Shown here one piece after another: positions 32,190 through 39,691 of a stretch of DNA of 51,047 nucleotides (position 1 is its first letter; each line of letters begins with the position of its first letter). This stretch comes from Nitrospirota bacterium. Lineage in GTDB: Bacteria; Nitrospirota; Thermodesulfovibrionia; Thermodesulfovibrionales; UBA6898. The position numbers were made by a program, and so were the translations under genes. The stretch is from assembly GCA_004321925.1 (NCBI GenBank), contig SCQH01000079.1, forward strand, positions 1-51,047, given 5' to 3'. The notes beneath the pieces are model-generated. The model was not told the DNA's origin. It was given only the letters and a program-made list of their open reading frames with translations, and ran no database searches.

Positions 32190-33799
32190 GTAGCCCGCTC
32201 TCCTTTTTTATGATACTGGTATGGCCCCTCGGTGACAACGGGCAGCTCTTCAAAATTATGCACGGGGGGCGGAGATGAGACCTGCCATTCGAGGGTCGTG
32301 GCGCCCCACGGGTTAGCGGTTGAGGGAGCGCCTTTGCGGGCCGATTTCAGCAGGTTCACAAAAAGGATTATCAGGCCCACGGCAAGTATCCAGGACCCGA
32401 CCGTGGAGACGACATTCAGTCCCTGGAAGTGAGGCAGGTAGTCGTAATATCTCCGCGGCATGCCCTGCCAGCCAAGAATGAACATCGGGAAGTAGAGGAT
32501 ATTGAACCCGACAAAGAGAAAACCCCAGGCAACCCGCGCCAGCTTTTCGCTGTACATCTTTCCGCTCATCTTCGGGAACCAGTAGTGCAGGCCGGCAAAG
32601 AAGGCAAAGACAGCGCCGCCGAACATCACATAATGAAAATGGGCGACGATAAAGAAGGTCCCGTGGATATGGATGTTCGTTGCAAGGGCACCCATGACCA
32701 GGCCGGTCAGCCCGCCGATCGAAAAGAGAAAGATAAAGGCAAGCGTGAAGAGCAGCGGGGCCTCGACACTGATCGACCCCTTATAGAGCGAGGCGGTCCA
32801 GTTGAAGATCTTCACCCCGCTCGGCACCGCGACAATGAACGTGATCAGCGAAAAGACCGTCCGGGCGGTGTCGCTCATGCCGCTGGTGAACATATGATGC
32901 CCCCAGACAAAATAGCCGACAGAGGCGATAGCCAGGCTCGAAAAGGCGATCGCCTTATATCCGAAGATCGTCCGTCTGCTGAAGGCAGGGATGATCTCGG
33001 TCACCACCCCCATGGCCGGCAGGATCATGATATAGACGGCAGGATGCGAGTAGATCCAGAAGAGGTGCTGATAGAGGATCGGGTCGCCCCCCTTTGCCGG
33101 GTCGAAGAACCCGACGCTGAAGAGCCGCTCGATCACCACCAGCAGCAGGGTGATCGCCAGCACCGGCGTTGCCAGGATCTGGACCCAGGCGGTCGCGTAG
33201 AGCGACCAGACGAACAGGGGCATCCGGAACCAGGTCATGCCGGGGGCCCTCAGCCGGTGGATCGTGGTGATGAAGTTCAGCCCGGTCAGGATGGAGGAGA
33301 AGCCCAGGACGAATGCCGCAGAGACGGCGAGCGTCACATTCGTGCCGGTCCTGATACTGTAGGGTGCATAGAACGTCCAGCCGGTGTCGGGGGGACCCTC
33401 GCCGGTGAAAAGCGACATCAGGGCCATCAGGCCGCCAAGGATATAGAGCCACCAGGAAAGAAGGTTGATGCGGGGGAAGGCAAGGTCGCGCGCACCGATC
33501 TGCAGCGGCAGCAGAAAGTTCCCGAGAGAGACCGGGATACCGGGGATGATGAAGAGAAAGATCATGATCACGCCATGCAGCGTAAAGAACGAATTATAGG
33601 TCGAGGCCTCGACGATCGTCTTTCCCGGGGCGATCAGTTCGAGCCGCATCAGCAGCCCGAAGGTCGCGCCTATGCAGAAGAAGAAAAGAAGAGAAAAGAG
33701 ATAGAGCAGCCCGATGCGCTTGTGATCGGTCGAAAAGATCCAGGCCCGTATCCCGCTCCTGCCGTCTCCCGGTGTATAGAAATCAGTCGCCCCGCTCAC
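32186..33799 (-). CDS. coxA: Cytochrome c oxidase subunit I, type A2 heme-copper oxidase
   Basis: About 537 residues with 12 helices. The heme a, a3 and CuB ligands are in typical contexts (WIFSTDHKRIG start, GHHMFTSGM, HFHYVMFGG). The helix VI motif is YSHPAVY and not GHPEVY, so the D-channel glutamate is replaced by the Tyr-Ser pair that defines type A2 oxidases, as in Thermus and Rhodothermus caa3. Start GTG 33799 overlaps the SCO stop (GTGA) and fits the family; the frame extends to 33853 but that would run deep into the SCO gene. It is the catalytic oxygen-reducing subunit. Confidence 0.93.
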   Translation of the reverse strand: MSGATDFYTPGDGRSGIRAWIFSTDHKRIGLLYLFSLLFFFCIGATFGLLMRLELIAPGKTIVEASTYNSFFTLHGVIMIFLFIIPGIPVSLGNFLLPLQIGARDLAFPRINLLSWWLYILGGLMALMSLFTGEGPPDTGWTFYAPYSIRTGTNVTLAVSAAFVLGFSSILTGLNFITTIHRLRAPGMTWFRMPLFVWSLYATAWVQILATPVLAITLLLVVIERLFSVGFFDPAKGGDPILYQHLFWIYSHPAVYIMILPAMGVVTEIIPAFSRRTIFGYKAIAFSSLAIASVGYFVWGHHMFTSGMSDTARTVFSLITFIVAVPSGVKIFNWTASLYKGSISVEAPLLFTLAFIFLFSIGGLTGLVMGALATNIHIHGTFFIVAHFHYVMFGGAVFAFFAGLHYWFPKMSGKMYSEKLARVAWGFLFVGFNILYFPMFILGWQGMPRRYYDYLPHFQGLNVVSTVGSWILAVGLIILFVNLLKSARKGAPSTANPWGATTLEWQVSSPPPVHNFEELPVVTEGPYQYHKKGERAT

Positions 33800-34587
33800 G
33801 GCTGCGCACCCGGCCCCCTGCGGCCCCTGCGTCTGCCGGAAAGGGTCAGCCATCCGATGAAAAGGCCGATAAAAAGGAGTGTCGCAATGCCGGTTATCCT
33901 GAGTATATTGAAGACATACCGCCTGCCCTCAGGATCATAGCTGTAACAGTACAGGAGAAGTTTCCTGACGGTCGGCACAGCAAGGCCTCTTGAGGCCTCG
34001 GTGAGCGCCAGGGTCAGGTCCATCGGCAGGAATTTGACGCCATAGAGATAGCGAGTTATCTTGCCCTGCGGGGAGAGCAGGATCAGGCTGACGGGATGAG
34101 CAAAACCGTTCGGCGCGCGCTTGAACCCAAAGCCGGCTGCAGCGGTGAGCCGGCTGATCGAGACATCATCGCCGGTCAGGAAATTCCATGATCCCTCCGG
34201 AAAATCACGGGCCGCAGCCTTGACGTAGTCCTTCTTCTTCTGCGCGGCAAGGGCCGGGGTATCGGTCTCGTCAAAGCTGACCGTAAGGATAGAGAAATCG
34301 CGGCCGGGGACCGGTTCTATCTGCGACAGGACCTCAGAAAGCCCTGCCAGCAGGGTGGGGCAGGTATGGCTGCAGCTGTGGTAGACAAAAACGAGGATCG
34401 TCGGTTTTGTGACGAGGTCGTGCAGGACCACCTCTTTCCCCAGCTCATTTTTGAAGGTAAGGTCAAGCGGTATGACCTGCCCGAGTTTTTCGGCAATGCC
34501 GACCTCCTGGCCCGCGTATGCCGGGAGCCCGGTCGTAAGAAAAAGAACGAAGACGATCAGGACTCCTGTCGACTGCCGCAAAGGCAT
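33796..34587 (-). CDS. SCO1/SenC-type copper chaperone with C-terminal anchor
   Basis: A 263-residue thioredoxin-fold protein with an N-terminal signal, the copper-binding CSHTC (CxxxC) after LVFVYH, and the distal histidine in GFAHPVSLILL. Unusually for SCO proteins the C-terminus adds a membrane helix (ITGIATLLFIGLFIGWLTL) and a basic tail. It would deliver copper to the CuA site of subunit II. It is followed by coxA with a four-base overlap and preceded by the P460 gene by 35 bp. Confidence 0.88.
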   Translation of the reverse strand: MPLRQSTGVLIVFVLFLTTGLPAYAGQEVGIAEKLGQVIPLDLTFKNELGKEVVLHDLVTKPTILVFVYHSCSHTCPTLLAGLSEVLSQIEPVPGRDFSILTVSFDETDTPALAAQKKKDYVKAAARDFPEGSWNFLTGDDVSISRLTAAAGFGFKRAPNGFAHPVSLILLSPQGKITRYLYGVKFLPMDLTLALTEASRGLAVPTVRKLLLYCYSYDPEGRRYVFNILRITGIATLLFIGLFIGWLTLSGRRRGRRGPGAQP

Positions 34588-34622
34588 CCGCTATATACAG
34601 AACAGGCGCAGCCCGGTCATCA

Positions 34623-35162
34623 TTACCTAACGGGATATCCCGTAAAGACAAAGTCCCTGTCCTTGACGAGCTTGTGACACTGAAAGCATTCCCGGTCGAA
34701 GTCGGCCGTTTTTCCGTAGGGCTTGAAGGTCCCGGTCGCTGCATCATGGACAAAACGGGCATATCCCCAGCCTCCGGTCTCGCCGAACTTCTTTGCGTCC
34801 TTGATCATGTATTCAACCCTCCGGAGGACATCCGGCTCGATGGCTGCAGTAAACGCCTTGTTCTTGCGCTCGGAATAGCCGATCTTGACGAGGATCGATC
34901 CATCCGGGAAGGCCTTGCCGTTTGCCGGGACTCCGGCGCGGTAGGCCTCCATGATCGTCTGGTTCCCAAGGATGATCCTGATTTCGTTATTGTCGGTACG
35001 GTAGCTCGGGGCCACCACCGGCCAGTTCTCATAGCCCTTTATCAGGCCGAAGGAAAGGCCGTTTGGCGACGTCAGGGAAAACCGGTCGTCGGCAAAGGCC
35101 ACCATGCCCGTCACGATCAGACCAAGGATGACCACGGTGCTCAAAAGCTCTATTCTTTTCAT
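34623..35162 (-). CDS. Cytochrome P460 family protein
   Basis: A 179-residue exported protein: signal peptide ending near VAFADD, a P460-type domain (GYENWPVVAPSYRTDNNEIRIILGN early; WGYARFVHD late) and a C-terminal heme c motif CFQCHK. Family members bind a Lys-crosslinked heme and oxidise hydroxylamine or NO, or act as cytochrome c'-beta. GGAGG precedes the ATG. It heads the oxidase operon, so it may protect or feed the oxidase; that is inferred. The cross-linking Lys cannot be assigned with certainty. Confidence 0.88.
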   Translation of the reverse strand: MKRIELLSTVVILGLIVTGMVAFADDRFSLTSPNGLSFGLIKGYENWPVVAPSYRTDNNEIRIILGNQTIMEAYRAGVPANGKAFPDGSILVKIGYSERKNKAFTAAIEPDVLRRVEYMIKDAKKFGETGGWGYARFVHDAATGTFKPYGKTADFDRECFQCHKLVKDRDFVFTGYPVR

Positions 35163-35192
35163 ATATCCTCCCTACCTATGATATGTAATAAA

Positions 35193-35221
35193 TATATATC
35201 AGATATGGGGGATAATTACAA
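35193..35221 (-). promoter_or_regulatory. Promoter of the P460-oxidase operon
   Basis: On the minus strand TTGTAA (35221-35216) and TATATA (35198-35193) are separated by 17 bases, about 30 bases before the ATG at 35162. It is the only convincing promoter before the ten-gene minus-strand run. Confidence 0.6.
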
Positions 35222-35249
35222 GAAGCCCCGGACCATCCATATAACGAGT

Positions 35250-35277
35250 TTGCAATGGGCATTGTTAGCGGTACAAT
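35250..35277 (+). promoter_or_regulatory. Promoter of the collagen-like gene
   Basis: TTGCAA (35250-35255) and TACAAT (35272-35277) are separated by 16 bases. The transcript would have a leader of about 98 bases that contains small hairpins (GACCG/CGGTC near 35306-35321 and GGCAGC/GCTTGCC near 35342-35361). No known riboswitch class is recognised in it. Confidence 0.6.
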
Positions 35278-35381
35278 GTGGATATGAACAGAGGTGAATG
35301 AAAAAAGACCGTATATCCGGTCAGATATAGTAACCGAAAGAGGCAGCAATTAAAGCTTGCCAAATTAAAAAGGGGGACAGC

Positions 35382-36368
35382 ATGAAAAAGCAAAAGAAGG
35401 GGTACCTCGGTTCAGTTGTTATGGTAGTTCTGCTGGTTTTGACTGCAATGGGCAGTGCCTGGGGGGATGCGACCTTTTCGTCCGACGGGAACCTGCATCT
35501 GTATATGGTGGATGTTCCGGGCTCAGGTATGTATGATGCCTACCTGAAGGCAACGGATGGTACAGGAATGGAGTTTCAACTCAACAGTGCACAGGAGGTT
35601 GCCCCCGGGTTGGGCGTCGTGGCTACCTTTAACTCAGAGACAGGCATATTGAGCATCCCGAAGCTTGCCATGAACGGGGTGAGCAACAGCACTAAGTATG
35701 TGGATGTTGATCTTGAGCTCATCCCCGGATCAGAACCGATGAGGTTTAAGGTAAAGGGTGTTTACGGGCTGCAGGTTGGCGTTGACGACCGGGGGCCGAT
35801 GGGGCCACGCGGCCCGAAAGGGGACACCGGGGCTGCGGGGGCTGCAGGACCGATGGGTCCACAGGGTATCATTGGTCCAATCGGCCCGATGGGTCCGGCT
35901 GGTCCTCAGGGGCCAATTGGCTTAGCCGGGGCCACAGGAGCTACTGGCCCGATGGGGCCGCAGGGCGTGGTAGGGCCGATGGGTCCTCAGGGTCCAGCGG
36001 GGGCTGCCGGTTCACAGGGGCCGATAGGACTTACTGGGCCGGCAGGGGCAACCGGGCCACAGGGGCCGGCTGGCATCGTGAATAAGGCCGCCAGGGTCGA
36101 TGTGGTCTGCAATAACAATCGTTTTTGTACTTGTCCGGTTAATATGAATGTCCTAACCTATGGTGTAAAATGTCCGGCGACTCAGTATGCCGGCCTTGGA
36201 AATTGCTGGATGCAAATGTTCTTTTTGAGTTGGGCATCTCAGGGAACAATCGCTGGGGGAGGTGATAATCAAGTGGTCGCTGATTGTGGGTCTGTTATAC
36301 GTGACTGTTTAAATTGGGTGACCTTTGGCGGCTCAGCCCCTGAAACAATTTGGGTTCAGTGTTACTGA
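35382..36368 (+). CDS. Secreted collagen-like protein with Cys-rich C-terminal domain
   Basis: A 328-residue exported protein. Residues 1-28 are a Sec signal (cleavage near SAWGDA). Residues 30-136 form a beta-rich domain. Residues 138-231 are 31 uninterrupted Gly-X-Y triplets, many GPM, GPQ and GPA, predicting a collagen triple helix and thus trimers. The last 98 residues hold eight cysteines ([10 protein letters not shown] first, VQCY last) and could be a disulfide-bonded trimerisation or recognition knob. GGGGG precedes the ATG. Similar proteins act as surface fibres or adhesins in other bacteria. No neighbouring gene clarifies its role. Confidence 0.9.
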   Translation: MKKQKKGYLGSVVMVVLLVLTAMGSAWGDATFSSDGNLHLYMVDVPGSGMYDAYLKATDGTGMEFQLNSAQEVAPGLGVVATFNSETGILSIPKLAMNGVSNSTKYVDVDLELIPGSEPMRFKVKGVYGLQVGVDDRGPMGPRGPKGDTGAAGAAGPMGPQGIIGPIGPMGPAGPQGPIGLAGATGATGPMGPQGVVGPMGPQGPAGAAGSQGPIGLTGPAGATGPQGPAGIVNKAARVDVVCNNNRFCTCPVNMNVLTYGVKCPATQYAGLGNCWMQMFFLSWASQGTIAGGGDNQVVADCGSVIRDCLNWVTFGGSAPETIWVQCY

Positions 36369-36377
36369 TAATCTATC

Positions 36378-36403
36378 AGAGGGGAGCCGTAAGGCTCCTC
36401 TCT
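36378..36403 (+). terminator. Hairpin after the collagen-like gene
   Basis: AGAGGGGAGCC and GGCTCCTCTCT form an 11-bp stem with one G-U pair and a GTAA loop, ten bases after the stop codon. There is no T-run, so it may act as a 3' stabiliser or a weak terminator. The following 36404-36583 holds only the reverse-transcriptase relic. Confidence 0.5.
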
Positions 36404-36424
36404 CCTGCTCATAAAGCCGGACTG

Positions 36425-36517
36425 CATGTGAAGCAAAATTCTCAATAGTCTTTTCTGCAAAGAAAACCCCTCAGGACTGAAGTGATAGCCGAGGAAATCA
36501 AACCCCTTGTAATCCAT
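36425..36517 (-). pseudogene. Fragment of a group II intron-type reverse transcriptase
   Basis: The minus strand encodes KGFDFLGYHFSPEGFSLQKR, very close to the KGFDFLGYxFSPxGLxVAKK block found after the catalytic core in group II intron and related reverse transcriptases. Only about 30 residues remain; the polymerase core and intron RNA are absent. It is a relic of a retroelement. Confidence 0.6.
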
Positions 36518-36583
36518 TCTGTCGCTCCATGATAATTGTTAGGGACACTCATCCCAATTTACTATTATTTTGTCTGGTTGAGA

Positions 36584-36979
36584 TTAATGTTTACAGGTCC
36601 CCTGATGATAATTCAGGCTCGGACGAACGCCCAGTATGGCTGCAGCCTTGGCGCAGAGGATGCAGTCGACGATATCAAGGCGCTGCTCTGAAAACAGGGT
36701 CAGTGCGCTGATAAGCTCCGGCCGGTCGTCATTGACGATCCCTTTGTAGTGCAGGAGATCTATAAGACTCTTTGCTGCGCGGTCTCTTGGGACCTTATAG
36801 ATTTTCGTGAGGACATAGATACATTCGGCGATCACGCTTTCGAGGATCACGGCCCTGGCTCCGCCGTTTTTAACCTTGTCGAAAAATTCCCGCGCCTTTG
36901 CGTGCAGGGTGGGGTCATCGGCGACAAGATACCGGACGATCGTGTTCGTGTCAGGAATACTTCTTGATGTTTTTTTCAC
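36584..36979 (-). CDS. vapC: PIN-domain toxin VapC
   Basis: A 131-residue PIN nuclease. The first acidic residue is in IPDTNTIVRYL, the second is the E of ESVIAECIYVL, and the third is in DIVDCILCAKAA. The C-terminus (GVRPSLNYHQGTCKH) does not look like the usual FDxDL ending, so a late frameshift may have replaced the last strand and activity is uncertain. GTG at 36979 has GGGAGG nine bases upstream. It overlaps vapB by 29 bases, the usual toxin-antitoxin layout. Such toxins cleave tRNA or rRNA. Confidence 0.85.
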   Translation of the reverse strand: MKKTSRSIPDTNTIVRYLVADDPTLHAKAREFFDKVKNGGARAVILESVIAECIYVLTKIYKVPRDRAAKSLIDLLHYKGIVNDDRPELISALTLFSEQRLDIVDCILCAKAAAILGVRPSLNYHQGTCKH

Positions 36980-37205
36980 GGACAGCAACCTCCCAAGCCC
37001 TGTCTTTCATCTCTTTCATGGATGTACCAGGCTTGACGTTGCCGGCAAATTCGCTCAGCGAACCCGCAACGTCCAGTACCGGCTTGACCATGACGGCATC
37101 ACCCTCCATTTCGAAATAAACAGTGTTGGCCTTGAGCCTGTCCCGGATTTCCTTGGGAATTGTTACCTGTCCCTTCCTCGTGATCTTTACCGCCGCAGTC
37201 GTCAT
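36951..37205 (-). CDS. vapB: AbrB/SpoVT-type antitoxin VapB
   Basis: An 84-residue antitoxin. Residues 5-45 are a SpoVT-AbrB swapped-hairpin DNA-binding domain (VKITRKGQVTIPKEIRDRL), and the C-terminal part (SMKEMKDRAWEVAVREKNIKKYS) would wrap the toxin. It neutralises VapC and should repress its own promoter. AAGGT lies upstream of the ATG at a usable distance. Confidence 0.9.
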   Translation of the reverse strand: MTTAAVKITRKGQVTIPKEIRDRLKANTVYFEMEGDAVMVKPVLDVAGSLSEFAGNVKPGTSMKEMKDRAWEVAVREKNIKKYS

Positions 37206-37245
37206 ATCATTAACCTTACCTTTTTGGAAAGCATTACTTAATTAA

Positions 37246-37274
37246 ATAGTATTACCAATAAAATTATTTGTCAA
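37246..37274 (-). promoter_or_regulatory. vapBC promoter with imperfect dyad
   Basis: On the minus strand a perfect TTGACA (37274-37269) and TACTAT (37251-37246) are 17 bases apart. An imperfect inverted repeat (ATTACT at 37233-37238 and AGTATT at 37248-37253 on the plus strand) overlaps the -10, a plausible VapB operator. Confidence 0.65.
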
Positions 37275-37402
37275 CTATTTCCCTTATCTCTTTTGAGGTT
37301 GACCGGGGTTTGGGGCAGCGCTGCGTCCTATGATGAAGTCGATTAAATCTGTTAAATTAGGGTGCGGACTTTTAGGTTCTTATTTTATCCGGTAAAGGAG
37401 AG

Positions 37403-38074
37403 ATGGTGAAGGAAAAGGTGCTTTTTGCGTGGTCGAGCGGGAAGGACAGCGGCCGGGCGCTGCATGAGATGAGACAGGCAGACGAGTATGATGTGGTAAG
37501 CCTGCTGACCACTGTTACTGCCGGATATGAGAGGGTCAGCATGCATGGCGTGAGGATCGCGCTTGTTGAGCAGCAGGCAGAGGCTATCGGTCTGCCCCTT
37601 GAGAAGGTCTATATTCCGATCGAATCGTCGAACGAAAACTATGAGACAGCCATGAGAGAGGCCCTTCTCAGGCATAAGACGGAAGGGGTGACCGGCGTTG
37701 CATTTGGAGACCTCTTTCTCGAAGACCTGAAGATCTACCGTGAAAAGAAACTTCAAGAGGTCGATATGACAGTGGTTTTCCCTCTCTGGAAACGTGATAC
37801 CGGGGAACTGGCCCGAACATTTATTGCCCAGGGCTTCAGGGCTATTGTCACCTGTGTCGACTCTCAGGTGCTCGGTGGAGAATTTTCAGGCAGGCTCTAT
37901 GATGAGCAGTTCCTCTCAGCCCTCCCGCCCCACGTCGACCCCTGCGGCGAAAACGGCGAGTTCCACTCCTTCGTCTTCGACGGCCCCCTCTTCAAAAAAC
38001 CTGTACGTTTCACACAGGGCGAAGTAGTAGTCAGAGAATCCCGCTTCCACTTCTGCGACCTCATCCCTCACTAA
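37403..38074 (+). CDS. PP-loop ATP pyrophosphatase, diphthine-ammonia-ligase-like
   Basis: A 223-residue protein of the Dph6-related family. The PP-loop is WSSGKDS (10-16), and later family blocks GVAFGDLFLEDLKIYREKK, PLWKRDT and GENGEFHSFVFDGPLF are present. Bacteria do not make diphthamide, so the true substrate in bacteria is not established; the protein probably adenylates a carboxyl or amide substrate. AAGGAGAG precedes the ATG. It is monocistronic, with no promoter clear enough to list. Confidence 0.9.
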   Translation: MVKEKVLFAWSSGKDSGRALHEMRQADEYDVVSLLTTVTAGYERVSMHGVRIALVEQQAEAIGLPLEKVYIPIESSNENYETAMREALLRHKTEGVTGVAFGDLFLEDLKIYREKKLQEVDMTVVFPLWKRDTGELARTFIAQGFRAIVTCVDSQVLGGEFSGRLYDEQFLSALPPHVDPCGENGEFHSFVFDGPLFKKPVRFTQGEVVVRESRFHFCDLIPH

Positions 38075-38139
38075 TTGATCTCTTTCTTGTCTTTTTCAGT
38101 TTGTTGCTTGTTTTTTCTTGAATTTAGGGTTTCCCCATA

Positions 38140-38281
38140 CGAAAATTTAGGTCCGGACGGCTGCCCGGAGGGAAAGAATTTTAGACTGTCTGAAGTCCCG
38201 CATATGGAATAAGTTTTTTCCGAACGGGGCAAGTTTCTAAAATTCTCCGAGGACTGCCGGTCGGGCCGTTAAGAATTTTCG
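38140..38281. repeat. Imperfect long inverted repeat element
   Basis: Arms of about 46 bp at 38140-38185 and 38236-38281 are imperfect reverse complements: both begin CGAAAATT and end GAATTTTAGA when read inward, with GC-rich centres. About 50 bp lie between. This small structured element is non-coding and resembles a miniature inverted-repeat element. The gap 38075-38367 holds only this and the adjacent hairpin. Confidence 0.5.
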
Positions 38282-38300
38282 TCGGGGCGGCCTTCTTGGG

Positions 38301-38331
38301 GTCACGTTTCTTGGCCGTCAAGAAAGGTGAC
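38301..38331. repeat. Short near-perfect hairpin beside the inverted repeat
   Basis: GTCACGTTTCTTG (38301-38313) and CAAGAAAGGTGAC (38319-38331) form a 13-bp stem with a single mismatch and a five-base loop. The bases that follow, GGGGTTTGGGGCA (38333-38345), recur at 37305-37317, so the unit is probably repeated elsewhere in the genome. Confidence 0.5.
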
Positions 38332-38367
38332 TGGGGTTTGGGGCAACGCCCCATCCGGGAAGCCGTT

Positions 38368-38571
38368 TTATTTTCCTTCTCTTCTCCTCTGCGTCACCGT
38401 CTCCCCCCCAATTCCCCAATTATCCGTCTCGACCTCGTCGATAATAACAACCGTCGTCTGAGGGTTCTTCCCGAGAACATCGCGAAGCAGTTCGGTCACC
38501 CCGCTGATGACCCTGGCCTTCTGTTCCGCGGTTGCGCCATCCTTCGTGATCCTGATGTTGACATAGGGCAT
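38368..38571 (-). CDS. 4-oxalocrotonate tautomerase family protein
   Basis: A 67-residue tautomerase subunit. The catalytic Pro follows the initiator Met (MPYVNIRITKDG), and the remaining family pattern EQKARVISGVTELLRDVLGK and VVIIDEVETDNWGIGG is present. AAGGAGG lies nine bases before the ATG; the longer frame to 38676 lies within the upstream gene. It follows the NAD-binding protein gene on the same strand, likely cotranscribed. The natural substrate is unknown. Confidence 0.92.
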   Translation of the reverse strand: MPYVNIRITKDGATAEQKARVISGVTELLRDVLGKNPQTTVVIIDEVETDNWGIGGETVTQRRREGK

Positions 38572-38596
38572 AGTGAGGTCTCCTCCTTGGCAGGTG

Positions 38597-39535
38597 CTAC
38601 AGTTTTTCGTATGAGGTCCGCCGGTCTTTTCTGCGGGCGAGCTCGCTGCTGTAGCGGACGCCGAGGCCAATCGCATGACGCTTGAGCCATTCAGAGAGCT
38701 TGATCGTCCCGAGCGGTTCGGACGACGTGGCGAGCAGGTTGGCCATCAGTCCGTCGATCTCGTCGCGGGTGATCACGACATCCCCCAGGAGCGTCCCGAG
38801 AACGGACCCGATCATAGCGCCGACGGCAGGAGGGATGGAAACGATCTTTCTGTTTACGCCGAGGGTCTTCTGGATCTCATTGACCAGTTCCCGGTAGGTA
38901 AAGGTCTCGGGGCCGATTGCATCGATCGTGAAGTTCCCGGTCTTCTGTCCGAACTCGATGGCGAGCCGTGCGAGGTCGTCCACATGGATTGGCTGCAGTT
39001 TGTACGAACCGTCCCCGAAGATGCCGAATACGGGGAATTTCCTCAGGAACCAGGCTATGTTATTGATCATCACATCCTCGACCCCGAAGATGAGCGCTGG
39101 CCTGAGTATCGCATAGGGTATGCCGGAGTCGGCCAGGAGCCGTTCGATCTTTGCCTTGCCGCGGAAATATTCAAGCTCGGACTGAAGGGAGGGGTTCGTT
39201 ATGCTGATCTGGACGATGCGTTTGACGCCGGCCTTCTGGGCGGCGTTGAAGAGGATGCGGTTGCTTTCGACCGCCCGGGCAAAGGTAAAATCCCGGTGGT
39301 TGAACCTGACCCAGTAGTTGTTATAGAGGACCGTGGCCCCGCGCAGGGACGCGGCGAGCTTTTCGGGTTCCTTGAAATTGTAGGGGAAGACCTTGACCTT
39401 GTCCTTGAACGGGTTGGCGCGCTCATAAGAATTAGTGATCGTCCTTACGCGCAGGCCTGCATCGACCAGATGCCGGGCAATGTACTTTCCGGTAAAGCCG
39501 AAGGCGCCGGTGACGACGTGGAGTTCGTCCGCCAT
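38597..39535 (-). CDS. NAD(P)-binding atypical short-chain dehydrogenase
   Basis: A 312-residue Rossmann protein. The dinucleotide site is VTGAFGFTGKYIARHL at the N-terminus, and the body shows YNNYWVRFNHRDFTFARAVE and LRPALIFGVEDVMINNIAW, as in atypical or complex-I-NDUFA9-like SDR proteins. It has no classical YxxxK motif in a convincing place, so it may bind nucleotide without being a typical dehydrogenase. It begins near 39535 and precedes the tautomerase gene by 25 bp. Confidence 0.85.
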   Translation of the reverse strand: MADELHVVTGAFGFTGKYIARHLVDAGLRVRTITNSYERANPFKDKVKVFPYNFKEPEKLAASLRGATVLYNNYWVRFNHRDFTFARAVESNRILFNAAQKAGVKRIVQISITNPSLQSELEYFRGKAKIERLLADSGIPYAILRPALIFGVEDVMINNIAWFLRKFPVFGIFGDGSYKLQPIHVDDLARLAIEFGQKTGNFTIDAIGPETFTYRELVNEIQKTLGVNRKIVSIPPAVGAMIGSVLGTLLGDVVITRDEIDGLMANLLATSSEPLGTIKLSEWLKRHAIGLGVRYSSELARRKDRRTSYEKL

Positions 39536-39691
39536 TATCCTCTCCCGGTGCTGCTCACAATTATATCGGACCCCTTTGCAGAACGGCTGTATTCAGATAA
39601 TTAGAATAGTTCTATGTTATAGTAAAAACCATGCAGAAACAAGATAATTTCCTGAAAAAACCGGCTGCACCGAACTAAAACCCTATCGTTT

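Noticed and set aside
32429-33940. A 503-codon open frame on the plus strand opposite coxA
   Set aside because: It is the complement of the well-conserved subunit I gene, rich in Arg, Asp, Gly and His as expected from antisense of GC-rich helices. No ribosome site or domain is seen.
35284-35381. Leader of the collagen-like gene as a riboswitch
   Set aside because: Two small hairpins and a purine-rich segment are present, but I could not match any conserved core (c-di-GMP-I/II, preQ1, fluoride, glycine and yybP-ykoY were considered).
39630-39677. A 15-codon ATG frame before the ArnT-like gene
   Set aside because: No ribosome site and no features; too short to distinguish from chance.
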